Counted from the stretch's first letter, positions 45,590 through 54,925 are shown. The stretch: DNA of 64,000 bases from Salinibacillus kushneri (GCF_900111405.1 NZ_FOHJ01000003.1:186001-250000); one strand, 5' to 3'. The notes: generated by a model not told the origin, from the sequence alone. A program made the numbers and translations.

Positions 45590-47149
45590 ATGAAATCGTT
45601 CAAACCGAAAACGGACTGGACCACTATGCTCGTTAGTGGTGGATTTTTAGGACTTTTTGTTATATTATCTTTTATTGATATTGAGATGGTTGGCAGCTGG
45701 GTAACTAGCTCGTTTAACTGGTCAGCTAAATATTTTGGTGCTTATTGGCAAATATTATTATTCGCTATTTTCTTTGTAGGAATCGGCTTAGCCGTTTCTA
45801 AATATGGAAGCTTAAAATTAGGAAAGAAAGATAAACCTGAGAACGGATATTTCCGCTGGGTTGCCATGATTTTATGTACACTACTCGCTAGTGGCGGTGT
45901 TTTTTGGGCTGCATCAGAGCCTATTCAGCACTTTATGACGACTCCGCCTTTGTTTGCCTCAGAAGGAATGACGGCATCTGAATCCGTACTTCCAGCCCTG
46001 GCGCAAAGCTTCATGCATTGGGGATTCTTAGCATGGGCAACGTTAGGAACTTTAGCAACAATTGTCCTCATGTATGCACATTATCATAAAGGATATCCAC
46101 TTAAACCACGCACGATTTTATACCCATTATTTGGTGAAAAAATCTTTGGTAAAAGTGTAATTGGATCAACTGCGGATATCGTAGCGATTATTGCGGTGGC
46201 TGCAGGGACAATGGGTCCAATTGGATTCTTGGGATTACAAGTAGGTTATGGTTTAAATGACTTATTTGGTATTCCCAATACGTTAACAACAAATATCATT
46301 ATTATGGCAGCACTTGTTGCAATAGCGGCGATTTCTGCGGCTACCGGTGTTGATAAAGGCATTCAGTTATTAAGTCGTATAAATGTCTGGTTAGTTCTTA
46401 TATTGGGAATCGGTATTCTATTAGTAGGTCCTGGTATGTTTATTATTGATTCCTTTATTGGAGCGCAGGCATTTCAGTTGCAGCACTTCTTTGAAATGTC
46501 CTTATACCGGGGGGATCAGGCCTGGTTAGGCTACTGGACGGTCTTTTTCTGGGGTTGGTTCTTAGGATATGGACCAATGATGGCTATCTTTATTAGTAAG
46601 ATTTCCCGTGGAAGAACGATTCGTGAATTAATTGTAGCTGTTTCAGTCATTGCCCCTCTTGTTAGTAACTTATGGTTTACGATTGTTGGAGGTACTGGAC
46701 TATTTCAGGAACTTGAAAATCCTGGTTCTATTTCAGAAGCCTTTAATGCAGGTGGAATGCCAGCTACGGTGATGGCGATTATGGATCAATTGCCAATGGG
46801 ATTAATTCTGGCATTAGGATTCTTGCTGGTTACGATTGTATTCGTTTCTACAACCGTAGATACCATGTCCTACACTGTCGCCGTAACTATTACAGGGTCA
46901 GACAATCCGGCTAGATGGATTCGTGTATTTTGGGCCTTTATGTTCGGTATTCTGACAGTTGTTCTCTTAGCGATAGGTGAGGGAAGTATTCAGGCCTTAC
47001 AAAACTTTATCGTTGTAACTGCTGTTCCGGTTTCTCTGCTATTATTGCCACCCGTTTGGACGTCAGTAAAAGTGGCGAAAATGATGATGAGTGAGAAACA
47101 ACAAGCTGATGCAGAAGCTAAAAAAGAACTGGAAAAAGCGGCCAGTTAA
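45590..47149 (+). CDS. BCCT-family transporter with altered aromatic substrate box
   Basis: Sodium- or proton-coupled carrier of 519 residues and 12 membrane segments; relatives (OpuD, BetP, BetT) import betaine, choline or carnitine. FWAASEPIQHF and FISKISRGRTIREL are family landmarks. The aromatic cage differs from BetP-type carriers. The WWxxW motif of the eighth segment reads WFLGY (323-327), and the HWGxxxWxxY motif reads HWGFLAWATL (143-152), losing the Tyr. Substrate may therefore not be glycine betaine. Long C-terminal charged tail. Confidence 0.92.
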   Translation: MKSFKPKTDWTTMLVSGGFLGLFVILSFIDIEMVGSWVTSSFNWSAKYFGAYWQILLFAIFFVGIGLAVSKYGSLKLGKKDKPENGYFRWVAMILCTLLASGGVFWAASEPIQHFMTTPPLFASEGMTASESVLPALAQSFMHWGFLAWATLGTLATIVLMYAHYHKGYPLKPRTILYPLFGEKIFGKSVIGSTADIVAIIAVAAGTMGPIGFLGLQVGYGLNDLFGIPNTLTTNIIIMAALVAIAAISAATGVDKGIQLLSRINVWLVLILGIGILLVGPGMFIIDSFIGAQAFQLQHFFEMSLYRGDQAWLGYWTVFFWGWFLGYGPMMAIFISKISRGRTIRELIVAVSVIAPLVSNLWFTIVGGTGLFQELENPGSISEAFNAGGMPATVMAIMDQLPMGLILALGFLLVTIVFVSTTVDTMSYTVAVTITGSDNPARWIRVFWAFMFGILTVVLLAIGEGSIQALQNFIVVTAVPVSLLLLPPVWTSVKVAKMMMSEKQQADAEAKKELEKAAS

Positions 47150-47161
47150 AAACTTGACCTT

Positions 47162-47198
47162 AACAAGGTGTTCTCTTCTTGAGAACACCTTGTTTATA
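47162..47198 (+). terminator. Terminator after the BCCT gene
   Basis: Perfect 14-bp stem, AACAAGGTGTTCTC (47162-47175) with its inverse at 47181-47194, a 5-base loop and a following T-rich tract. Confidence 0.85.
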
Positions 47199-47315
47199 TA
47201 TAAAGGATACAGGATAAGCCTTCTATAAAAATCCGAAAGTAAAAAATGTGTATATTTTCCTTTTTTATTCACAAAATAAATATGAACAAATTTAAGAAGG
47301 AGGAAAATCGTACAT

Positions 47316-47651
47316 ATGAAAAAGTGGATTGCCGTATATGCTGCTTTCATGCTTGCTTTAGGTCTTTCAGCACCGTATGCAAGTGCTGAGGATCATGGAG
47401 ATACGGAGGTTAATCTGGAAGACATCGAACTTAGTCAAGCGCAACAACAAGAGCTTGAAGCCCTGCATAATGAAATGTTTCAATTACACGAACAATTGGT
47501 TAACAAATATGTAGAGTTTGGAGTACTGAGTGAGGAAAAGGCGAAAAAGAAGATGGAGCATTTAGAAAAGCATCAGGAAAAACTAAAGGAAAATGGCTAT
47601 GTTCCATATTGGAAAGATAAGCGGCATAAACATAAAGATGAAGAGGAATAA
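47316..47651 (+). CDS. Secreted DUF2680-family protein (YckD-like)
   Basis: 111 residues. A signal peptide with cleavage near ASA-ED (residue 24) is followed by an acidic, Gln/Glu-rich helical protein (LSQAQQQELEALHNEMFQLHEQLVNKYVEFGVLSEEKA) and a Lys/His-rich tail. It matches the pattern of the YckD/DUF2680 family, whose function is not established. The SD is AAGGAGG. A hairpin follows. Confidence 0.8.
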   Translation: MKKWIAVYAAFMLALGLSAPYASAEDHGDTEVNLEDIELSQAQQQELEALHNEMFQLHEQLVNKYVEFGVLSEEKAKKKMEHLEKHQEKLKENGYVPYWKDKRHKHKDEEE

Positions 47652-47655
47652 AAAC

Positions 47656-47685
47656 GGGGGCTGTACCTAAAAGGTACAGCCCTGT
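47656..47685. terminator. Bidirectional terminator between the YckD-like gene and sspH
   Basis: GGGCTGTACC (47658-47667) pairs with GGTACAGCCC (47673-47682); it abuts the sspH stop on the other strand. Confidence 0.8.
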
Positions 47686-47864
47686 TAATGCTCTTCTAAA
47701 CTTTTTAAAGGAACGTTTTCCTCTTCATTTGGTGAATCTAAAGGATAAATTCTGGCCATATCACTTTGCTCGTCTACATGCTGAATGTAAACAGGTGTAG
47801 CGTTATGGGTTACGTTAATTAATTCTTTTGCCTCGACAATTTCCTGTGCCCTTTGGCGATTCAC
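47685..47864 (-). CDS. sspH: Small acid-soluble spore protein, H-type
   Basis: 59-residue SASP of the SspH family, made in the forespore. It begins MNRQRAQEIVEAKELINVTH (GTG start at 47864) and contains PVYIQHVDEQSDMARIYPLDSP, the typical core. The SD is AGGAGGT, 7 bases upstream. Its presence indicates an endospore former. Confidence 0.92.
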   Translation of the reverse strand: MNRQRAQEIVEAKELINVTHNATPVYIQHVDEQSDMARIYPLDSPNEEENVPLKSLEEH

Positions 47865-47990
47865 TTTTCCACCTCCTAGGGTTTATGTACAGTTTTAGGT
47901 TTTGAAAGTTTACATAAATTATTCAATGAAACCTTTTATGTTTCTTAGTTGATTGCTATAGTGGGATAAAAGAAAGGGAGGAATCATACA

Positions 47991-49013
47991 TTGATAGATT
48001 TACGAAGTGATACAGTGACGAAACCGACCGATGTCATGCGTAAAGCAAGCATGGAAGCCGAGGTGGGGGATGATGTATATGGTGAAGATCCTACCATTAA
48101 AAAACTGGAAGAAAAGGCTACGGAGCTAACAGGGAAAGAAGCAGCACTGTTTGTGACCAGTGGTACACAGGGAAATCAACTGGCTGTACTTACCCATACC
48201 AATCCAGGAGAAGAAATTATTCTAGAGGAGAACGCGCATATTTATCTGTATGAAGGCGCGTCCATTTCAGCTTTTGCTGGCGTACAGCCTCGTCCAATAA
48301 AAGGGAATAAGGGGTCAATGAATCCAATAGATGTGGAAGGAGCAATCCGTTCTGAAGATATCCATTTTCCTGAAACAGGCTTAATTTGCCTCGAAAATAC
48401 CCATAATCAATCAGGCGGGTCCATTCTTCCTCTGGACAATATGAAGGGTATCTATGAACTTGCTAAATTACATCAAGTGCCTGTTCATTTAGACGGAGCT
48501 AGAATATTTAACGCTTCTGTTGCATCAGGAATTTCTGTTCAAACCTACGCTCGCTTTACGGATTCAGTGCAATTTTGCTTATCCAAAGGACTTGGTGCCC
48601 CAATAGGTTCTATCATTGCTGGTTCCACAGCATTTATTGAACAGGCAAGAAAGTGGAGAAAAAGGCTTGGTGGTGGATTAAGACAGGCAGGTATTATTGC
48701 TGCACCAGGACTAATTGCCATCACTAAAATGATTGATCGCTTAGCAAAAGACCATGAACATGCCCAGGCTCTTTCAGAAGGATTAGCTTCCATTAAAGAA
48801 TTATCGATAGAAAACGATGTAGAGACTAATATGGTTGTCTTAAATGTTGAGACAACAGGATTTACGGCTCAGGAATTCGTTGAGCAGCTTAAGGATTATG
48901 GAATTTTAGCTGGGGCAATTGGTCCATATTCTATTCGACTAGTTACACATCTTGGAATATCCAATGATGATATCCACAGGGTGTTACATAGTGTAAGAGA
49001 AATGATTGAATAA
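47991..49013 (+). CDS. Low-specificity L-threonine aldolase
   Basis: PLP enzyme that cleaves threonine or allo-threonine to glycine and acetaldehyde. 340 residues. Start IDLRSDTVTKPTDVMRKAS is diagnostic, with VGDDVYGEDPTIKKLE, FVTSGTQGNQLAVL, the ENTHNQSGGS and HLDGARIFNA segments, and the PLP Lys in CLSKGLGAPIGS. The start is TTG 47991 after GGGAGGA. Confidence 0.93.
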   Translation: MIDLRSDTVTKPTDVMRKASMEAEVGDDVYGEDPTIKKLEEKATELTGKEAALFVTSGTQGNQLAVLTHTNPGEEIILEENAHIYLYEGASISAFAGVQPRPIKGNKGSMNPIDVEGAIRSEDIHFPETGLICLENTHNQSGGSILPLDNMKGIYELAKLHQVPVHLDGARIFNASVASGISVQTYARFTDSVQFCLSKGLGAPIGSIIAGSTAFIEQARKWRKRLGGGLRQAGIIAAPGLIAITKMIDRLAKDHEHAQALSEGLASIKELSIENDVETNMVVLNVETTGFTAQEFVEQLKDYGILAGAIGPYSIRLVTHLGISNDDIHRVLHSVREMIE

Positions 49014-49041
49014 CTAATTAATAGGCTCAGTCAAACATAGG

Positions 49042-49172
49042 TGTTGATTTCCGCTCCAGTTTGCTCGCTTTCTGCGGGCGGTCCAGGAGACCTCTCAGCA
49101 TACGCATGCGGGGTCTCCCGTATAACGCTCTTCCTGTAGGAGTCTCGCGGACTTCCGCTCCAATCAACTTGG
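49042..49172. repeat. Dispersed repeat B (Bacillaceae-type intergenic element)
   Basis: About 130 bases framed by GTTGATTTCCGCTCCA and TTCCGCTCCAATCAAC, whose outer GTTGATT and AATCAAC are inverted. Inside, GGAGACC and GGTCTCC form a hairpin around GCATACGCATGCGG. It is richer in GC than its surroundings. Similar elements are common in Bacillaceae genomes (from memory); only one copy was found in this window. Confidence 0.6.
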
Positions 49173-49208
49173 AAGAAAATCAACAATAAGCTTTATCACA
49201 TCCAATTT

Positions 49209-49250
49209 GAAAAGGGGGCACAAAACCAGTATTCCCAGCCTCCTTTTTTA
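49209..49250 (-). terminator. Hairpin at the end of the amidase pseudogene
   Basis: AAAAGGGGGC pairs with GCCTCCTTTTTT with one wobble; it overlaps the stop of the minus-strand gene. Confidence 0.6.
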
Positions 49251-50720
49251 ATTCAACTTTGGTGGCTTACGGAATTGGGTTGCTTGTTCAAAACTATAGG
49301 CCATTTTTAACAATTTTCCTTCATCAAACGCCTTCCCGGTAAAGGTAATTCCAACAGGTTTTCCTCTAGATGTATATCCTCCTGGTACTGTGATGGAGGG
49401 GTAACCGGCCTTTGCCGGAATTCCTGCACCAATATTGTTAGGGAAGAGAAGGGCGTCCAATTTGTTCTCTCCCATCACGGCGTCTATACCTTTGTCCTTA
49501 GCTAAATAAAAGTCTTTTTCCAGGCTTTTTAAATAGGCTGAATCTGTTAAGCGTCCACTGGTTTCTTCACTTCTGGTTAATAATGTCTGGCCATACTGAA
49601 GCATCAAATCCTTATGTTTTTCGTTAAATGCAATCAGATCCTTCAATGACTTAATGGGAATATGCTGTTCAGTTGTCTGAAGATAGGCATTCAAGCTGTT
49701 TTTAAACTCATAGATAAGGGTATTAATATCCCAGTTTTCGTCTTGAGAAGGTATTTTTACATAATCCACAAGTTTTGCCCCGTTCTCCTTTAAAATGGAG
49801 AGGCTTCTTTCTAAAGTTTCCTGTTCTTCATCATTGAGCTTCGTAAAGTAAGGGTCCCGGGCGATGCCGATGGTGACACCTTCAAGTCCCTTTTTCTCCA
49901 AAAAGGATAGATAATCTACTGTTGGATGCAGATTGGTTTTGGTAATGGGATCTTCTTCATCCACACCAGCGATTGCACTTAAAACGATAGCAGCATCTTT
50001 TACAGTCCTGGCAATAGGGCCCGCGGTGTCCTGCGTATGAGAAATCGGAATAATCCCTGTTCTACTTACGACTCCTACGGTTGGCTTAATCCCTACAACA
50101 GAATTTGAGGTTGCAGGACTTAAAATAGAGCCTGATGTTTCGGTTCCAATGGCGGCGGTAACAAGGTTTGCCGCTACAGCCGCACCTGATCCACTACTAG
50201 ATCCTCCAACATCAAACTCACCAGGGCCATAAGGATTAAGCACCTGACCTCCCCGTGAACTCTAGCCATTCGGCATACCTTCTGTCATAAAGTTCGCCCA
50301 TTCCGTCATGTTTGCTTTGCCTAAAATGATTGCACCTGCCTGCCGTAATTGTTTGGCGACAAACGAATCCTTTTCAGCTACGTGGTGTTCTAGAGCACAT
50401 GAACCTGCACTGGTATGAAGTCTGTCATAGGTATCAATATTATCCTTCAGCAAAATAGGAATGCCATGTAAGGGACTTCTTTTTCCTTTCTGTTTTCTTT
50501 CTGTATCTAGCGCTTCTGCAAGATACAATGCATCCGGGTTAATTTCAAGAAAGGAGTTTAGCTTAACTCCTTCCTGATCATAACGGCTGATTCGTTGGAA
50601 ATACATGAGGACAAGCTCTTTAGAAGTTATACGCTCATTATCCAGAGCCTTTTGAATCTCCTCAATGGTAGCTTCTAATAGCTGGTTTTCTGCTATTTCT
50701 TGTAACCTTTTATTAAACAT
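49248..50720 (-). pseudogene. Amidase-signature enzyme interrupted by one in-frame TAG
   Basis: Second amidase-signature gene. The first part (from ATG 50720) has ILLKDNIDTYDRLHTSAGSCALE with the catalytic Lys, ending WANFMTEGMPNG, then TAG at 50262-50264. The same frame continues SSRGGQVLNPYGPGEFDVGGSSSGSGAAVAANLV with the Ser cluster, on to KPVGITFTGKAFDEGKL and the end. Relatives have Tyr (NGYSSRGGQ) at the stop, so one base change TAC/TAT to TAG explains it. About 490 codons in all. Real nonsense mutation or base error. Confidence 0.9.
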
Positions 50721-50744
50721 TGAAATCGTTCCCTTCTCTAAAGC

Positions 50745-51923
50745 TTACTGATATTGGTTAACTGGCTTTGGATGTCTTTGCAGAGTAATAAATAGGGAAA
50801 CGCCAGCTAAGAACAGAAGTGTACTTGATATGAAAAAGACGGATGAAATACCGAAATAGCCTGAAATGAAGCCGCCAATTAAAGGGCCAATCATATTTCC
50901 CAGAAAACGAAGACTGGTATTGTACCCTAAAACTTCACCTTGAATAGAGATGGGTGCTGCCTGACGAATATAGGCAACTCGTACCGGAATAATTCCGCCT
51001 AATGAAACGCCTAATAAGAAGCGGATTATGACAAGCTGCCAAATATTTGTTACAAATCCTCCTGGAAAATAAACAATAGCAGCAAAGAATAATAAGAGTA
51101 CGAGTATTTTTTCGTGATTGAATCGATCGGCTAATCTTCCCCATCTTCTGGCCATTAGTAAATTTCCCAATCCTGTAATGGAGAAGGCAAGCCCGGAGAA
51201 AAAGGCTAAATTAGCAGGCCCATGTAATTCCCCAACATATAACGACAATATGGGTTGTATACTAAAATGAGCCACTTGGATAATAATGGAGATAAACATG
51301 ATCATTAATAAAACGGGATGACGAAAAATATGTTGAATGACTTCTTTACTCGAATATTTCGTTTGTTCTTCATCCTGGGTATCCAGCTTATATTCTTTTA
51401 CCCCAAAAATAACCAATATGGATGCTATGACTAAGGGTATCGATGTCACAAGGAACGTCATTGAATAGCCAAAGGTATCTGCTAAAACACCACCTAATAA
51501 TGGTCCAAGTAATGTACCGGTCACATTACCGGTTTGTAGCGTTCCAAGTACTTTTCCAGCATCTTTTTTAGGTGTTTGTGTTGATATAAGTGCCTGTGCT
51601 GTTGAAATAAACCCTGAAAATAGCCCCATAAACATTCGCAGGAAAAATAATTGAATAACATTTGTAACAAAGGCCATCAAAAATACACATATACTTAAAC
51701 CAATACCAGCAATCATTAAGAATTTTTTACGCCCATAGTAATCACCAAATCGCCCCCAAATGGGAGAAAAAATAAACGCTGTAACGAACGTTATGGCAAA
51801 TACCCATCCTGACCAGTTTTGTACATATTTATCGGAAAAGTGACCAAAGGTTTCAATATATAATGATAAAAACGGGACAACCATGGTCATACTTCCTGCA
51901 ATAAAGAAGTTTGCAAACCACAT
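50745..51923 (-). CDS. MFS multidrug-efflux transporter (MdtG-like)
   Basis: Twelve-segment carrier, at least 392 residues, with the drug-exporter motif SPIWGRFGDYYGRKKFLMIAG and GTLQTGNVTGTLLGPLLGGVLADTFG. ATG 51923 is the first standard start but leaves the N-terminus short. The same frame upstream reads IEQITKRNLAI before MWFANFF, and a good SD (AGGAAGGGG, 51972-51980) sits 6 bases before an ATC codon at 51965. Translation may begin there, or a start codon was lost. Confidence 0.87.
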   Translation of the reverse strand: MWFANFFIAGSMTMVVPFLSLYIETFGHFSDKYVQNWSGWVFAITFVTAFIFSPIWGRFGDYYGRKKFLMIAGIGLSICVFLMAFVTNVIQLFFLRMFMGLFSGFISTAQALISTQTPKKDAGKVLGTLQTGNVTGTLLGPLLGGVLADTFGYSMTFLVTSIPLVIASILVIFGVKEYKLDTQDEEQTKYSSKEVIQHIFRHPVLLMIMFISIIIQVAHFSIQPILSLYVGELHGPANLAFFSGLAFSITGLGNLLMARRWGRLADRFNHEKILVLLLFFAAIVYFPGGFVTNIWQLVIIRFLLGVSLGGIIPVRVAYIRQAAPISIQGEVLGYNTSLRFLGNMIGPLIGGFISGYFGISSVFFISSTLLFLAGVSLFITLQRHPKPVNQYQ

Positions 51924-52206
51924 TATCGCTAAATTTCTTTTTGTTATTTGTTCGATATCTAAGATGACAAACCCCTTCCTTCTAAATATTTCGTGAGTCT
52001 AAATATATATCATAACGAAATATTACCAAAAAAGGAATGAAGATGCATGGGAATTTTATAGGAAAAGTGACAAAACATCACTCGGGTTTGAATACGTAAG
52101 TAATGGTGTTTCACTTTTATTTAAGACAAAGTCTTCTGTATTCGATAATATACCCAAATATGATACAATCAAAAACACAATGTATGCAAAAAAGGTAGGG
52201 ATAATC

Positions 52207-53136
52207 ATGACTGTTGTTCATAATATGTCTGATTTAATAGGCAATACGCCTTTAGTTAAATTAAATAAACTATCTCCTGAAAATGGCGCGCAAGTTTACT
52301 TGAAACTTGAAATGTTTAATCCGAGTGGTAGTGTAAAGGACCGCGCTGCCTATGGTATGATTGTAAAAGCTGAAGAGGACGGTTATCTCAAGGAAGGTTC
52401 AACGATTATTGAACCAACGAGTGGAAATACAGGTATTGGTCTCGCGATGAATGCAGCTGCTCGTGGTTACCATACCATTTTAGTAATGCCTGACTCTGCT
52501 ACGAAAGAACGCATCAAATTAATGAAGGCATATGGTGCAGAGATTGTACTCACACCAAGTGAGGAGAAAATGCCTGGAGCGATTAAAAAAGCCGAGGAGC
52601 TTAAAAGAGAAATTCCAAACAGTTTTATTCCTTTACAATTTGAGAATCAGGCCAATCCCGATGCTCATCGCCATACAACAGCAAAGGAAATCATTGATGA
52701 TATGAATGAATTAAATAAGTCTCTTACAGCCTTTGTTGCTACGGCTGGTACTGGAGGAACGATTACTGGAACAGGTGAGGAATTGAAAAAATATTATAAG
52801 GACTTAACCATTCATGTAGCAGAACCAGCAGGATCTCCAGTCTTATCAGGAGGTAAGCCGGGAAAACATAAATTAGTCGGAACCAGTCCGGGCTTTATAC
52901 CGGATACACTAAATCAAGAGGTTTACGATGAGATTATCCTGGTAGAAGACGAGCAGGCTTATGACATCACAAGAAGATTAGCAAGAGAAGAGGGAATTTT
53001 AGTAGGTGCATCAGCAGGAGCATCTTGTTTTGTAGCAAAGGAAGTAGCAAAACGTAAAACGCCGGAAGATATTATAGTGGCCATAGCACCTGACACTGGG
53101 GAACGATACCTTTCCAGTGATTTATTTGAAGAATAA
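52207..53136 (+). CDS. cysK: Cysteine synthase (O-acetylserine sulfhydrylase)
   Basis: PLP enzyme that makes cysteine from O-acetylserine and sulfide. 309 residues. LIGNTPLVKLNKL at the start, the PLP Lys in NPSGSVKDRAAYGMI, TSGNTGIGLAMNAAARG, the glycine loop TAGTGGTITGTG, and a final PDTGERYLSSDLF. ATG 52207 follows AAGGTAGGG. The MGI/VGASAGAS region is normal. Confidence 0.96.
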   Translation: MTVVHNMSDLIGNTPLVKLNKLSPENGAQVYLKLEMFNPSGSVKDRAAYGMIVKAEEDGYLKEGSTIIEPTSGNTGIGLAMNAAARGYHTILVMPDSATKERIKLMKAYGAEIVLTPSEEKMPGAIKKAEELKREIPNSFIPLQFENQANPDAHRHTTAKEIIDDMNELNKSLTAFVATAGTGGTITGTGEELKKYYKDLTIHVAEPAGSPVLSGGKPGKHKLVGTSPGFIPDTLNQEVYDEIILVEDEQAYDITRRLAREEGILVGASAGASCFVAKEVAKRKTPEDIIVAIAPDTGERYLSSDLFEE

Positions 53137-53141
53137 AGAAA

Positions 53142-53172
53142 GAGGGCAAGCCTATTTAACGCTTGTCCTCAA
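53142..53172. terminator. Terminator after cysK
   Basis: GAGGGCAAGC (53142-53151) pairs with GCTTGTCCTC (53161-53170) with one wobble. It overlaps the 3' end of the small minus-strand gene. Confidence 0.7.
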
Positions 53173-53326
53173 ATAATATTTCATCGGCTAATTGTTCAGC
53201 TTCATTTTCTCCATAAATTTCATATTGGCTTAACATAGTATTGGTAATATTTTCTATTTCCCGTCTGGTGTAGCCTAATTTTTTCATAGCAATGGTTGTA
53301 TAGGCCATGGCTTGAGGTAGTCGCAT
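53156..53326 (-). CDS. Small protein of unknown function (56 aa)
   Basis: Reads MRLPQAMAYTTIAMKKLGYT and continues with RREIENITNTMLSQYEIYG and a Glu-rich end. AGGAGG lies 7 bases before ATG 53326; a nearer ATG would touch the SD. Soluble, helical and acidic. I do not recognise a named family. Good SD and coding-like composition support it as real. Confidence 0.7.
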   Translation of the reverse strand: MRLPQAMAYTTIAMKKLGYTRREIENITNTMLSQYEIYGENEAEQLADEILFEDKR

Positions 53327-53392
53327 GAACATGCCTCCTTTAGGCTTATTATGAACGAAAATATAAAAAAGATAATCGAAAGTTCCTCAGGG

Positions 53393-54007
53393 CTAAAAGG
53401 CTTTACTTAAATCAAATGCTTTGTTAGGAACCCTTATTCTAAACGCCAGATGATTGTTTTTTAGATTAAAGCTCATAACCTCTATATTAAAGTTACTTCT
53501 CATTTCCATTTCTGTAATAGCTGCATAAATGGTTTCCTCACCAGGATTCACTTTGACCCATTCAGGCATAGGATAGTTATCCTTGACATAATCCAATACT
53601 CGTTTATTAGGCAGTTCAAGCCTTCCAAGTGAAATGGAACGAAGCTTTAGCATCAGATCCCCATTTTCTTGAACAATAGGATCAAAACGGGCTGTTAGTG
53701 GGATATCCTGATCAAATGCCTCTATCGTTCCGATAAGTTGAACACTTTCTTCTATTTTTACAGTGTAATCAAGATTTGTGTGCTTTGACAGCTCATCAAG
53801 ATAGGTATTGATTAACTTATTTAAATTTTCTTTGGAAGAGGAAATGGTGAATTCAGCCTCTCCTTTATCCACTTCCTGATGGTTTGGATCAGGTGTTTCC
53901 CCTGAAAGCGGCAGGAATATTAATAATATGACCCAAATTAAGAGAAAAAGGTTAATTCCTGCTATTCCGAAAAATAGCACCTTCCATTTATTTTTATTCT
54001 TATACAT
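53393..54007 (-). CDS. YpmS-like membrane-anchored protein (DUF2140)
   Basis: About 204 residues. One N-terminal membrane segment (VLFFGIAGINLFLLIWVILLIFL) is followed by an extracytoplasmic domain with the YpmS pattern: FTISSSKENLNKLINTYLDE, DYTVKIEESVQLIGTIEAFDQDIPLTARFDP, and YPMPEWVKVNPGEETIYAAITEMEM. Function unknown; its position directly after a YpmR-like gene matches B. subtilis order. ATG 54007 has GGAG upstream. Confidence 0.85.
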   Translation of the reverse strand: MYKNKNKWKVLFFGIAGINLFLLIWVILLIFLPLSGETPDPNHQEVDKGEAEFTISSSKENLNKLINTYLDELSKHTNLDYTVKIEESVQLIGTIEAFDQDIPLTARFDPIVQENGDLMLKLRSISLGRLELPNKRVLDYVKDNYPMPEWVKVNPGEETIYAAITEMEMRSNFNIEVMSFNLKNNHLAFRIRVPNKAFDLSKAF

Positions 54008-54031
54008 GACGCTATTCTCCAATCCCCATGG

Positions 54032-54925
54032 TTATTCCTGATTGATTTCAAAAAATTCTTCTAAGTATTTTAATATTTGCTCACCCATTAATTGGTATCC
54101 TTTGGAATTTGGATGAAAGTGGTCCTCGGCAAACAGATTTTCATCTGTATTTACAAATAAATCCTTTACAGGTATAAAGGTTGCAGACTCATAATTGGAT
54201 ACGACCTTTTGCCCGATATAATTATAGTCCGTTATGATTTTATCTAATTCAGGTATGTCCTCAAAGTACTGTGAAAAAGGATTGAATAAGCCGATTAAAA
54301 AGATATGCGCATCCTCGTTATATTGTCGTATGATGGTGAAAATGTCCTCTAGCCGATTCTGATACGCAGATTGTTCCTTTGTAAAAGTATCATAAGATAA
54401 AGAGGTGAAATTTTCTTTTACGATTTTCATGATATCATTTGCTCCAATGGTTATGAGAACCATATCGGCATTTTTTACTGAAGAAATTAAATCTTCCTTT
54501 TCTTTTAACCTCTTTAACAGCTGGTCTGTACGATTTCCCCTTTTTCCAAAATTATCCACAACCAATTGATCAACATTACTATTTTCCAAACGATTCCTTA
54601 CTATTCCTACATATCCCTCGTTTTCTGTTTCATCGCCAACACCCTGTGTTAATGAATCCCCAACAGCTGTTATATGAAGTGTTTTAGGTACAAAGAAATC
54701 AATCGTTTTCTCAACGACTTCTGTTACTGATTGAGACACTTTATCTGTAATGGTTCCCTCTTCATTAGAGGAGGTTGAATCCTTGCCGTCCTGTGCCGAT
54801 GTATGCTGATTTTCCTGAGCAATTCGTCCATTTGTTTGAGTGTTATCATTTGACGGGGGAAAAATCACAAACCCAACGAGTACAACGAATAGAAGCATTA
54901 TAACGGTAACGATTATTTTTCTCAT
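54032..54925 (-). CDS. SGNH/GDSL-family lipase-acylhydrolase (YpmR-like)
   Basis: Exported hydrolase of about 297 residues with an N-terminal membrane anchor (IIVTVIMLLFVVLVGFVIF) and a low-complexity linker. Catalytic blocks: block I AVGDSLTQGVGDE with the Ser nucleophile, block III ITIGANDIM with the Asn, and block V EDHFHPNSKGYQLM with Asp and His. It would act on an ester or acyl chain at the membrane surface. Upstream partner of the YpmS-like gene. Confidence 0.9.
   Translation of the reverse strand: MRKIIVTVIMLLFVVLVGFVIFPPSNDNTQTNGRIAQENQHTSAQDGKDSTSSNEEGTITDKVSQSVTEVVEKTIDFFVPKTLHITAVGDSLTQGVGDETENEGYVGIVRNRLENSNVDQLVVDNFGKRGNRTDQLLKRLKEKEDLISSVKNADMVLITIGANDIMKIVKENFTSLSYDTFTKEQSAYQNRLEDIFTIIRQYNEDAHIFLIGLFNPFSQYFEDIPELDKIITDYNYIGQKVVSNYESATFIPVKDLFVNTDENLFAEDHFHPNSKGYQLMGEQILKYLEEFFEINQE

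Noticed and set aside
47063-47350. Minus-strand frame across the BCCT 3' end
   Set aside because: It spans a terminator and an unrelated signal-peptide region; composition is shadow-like.
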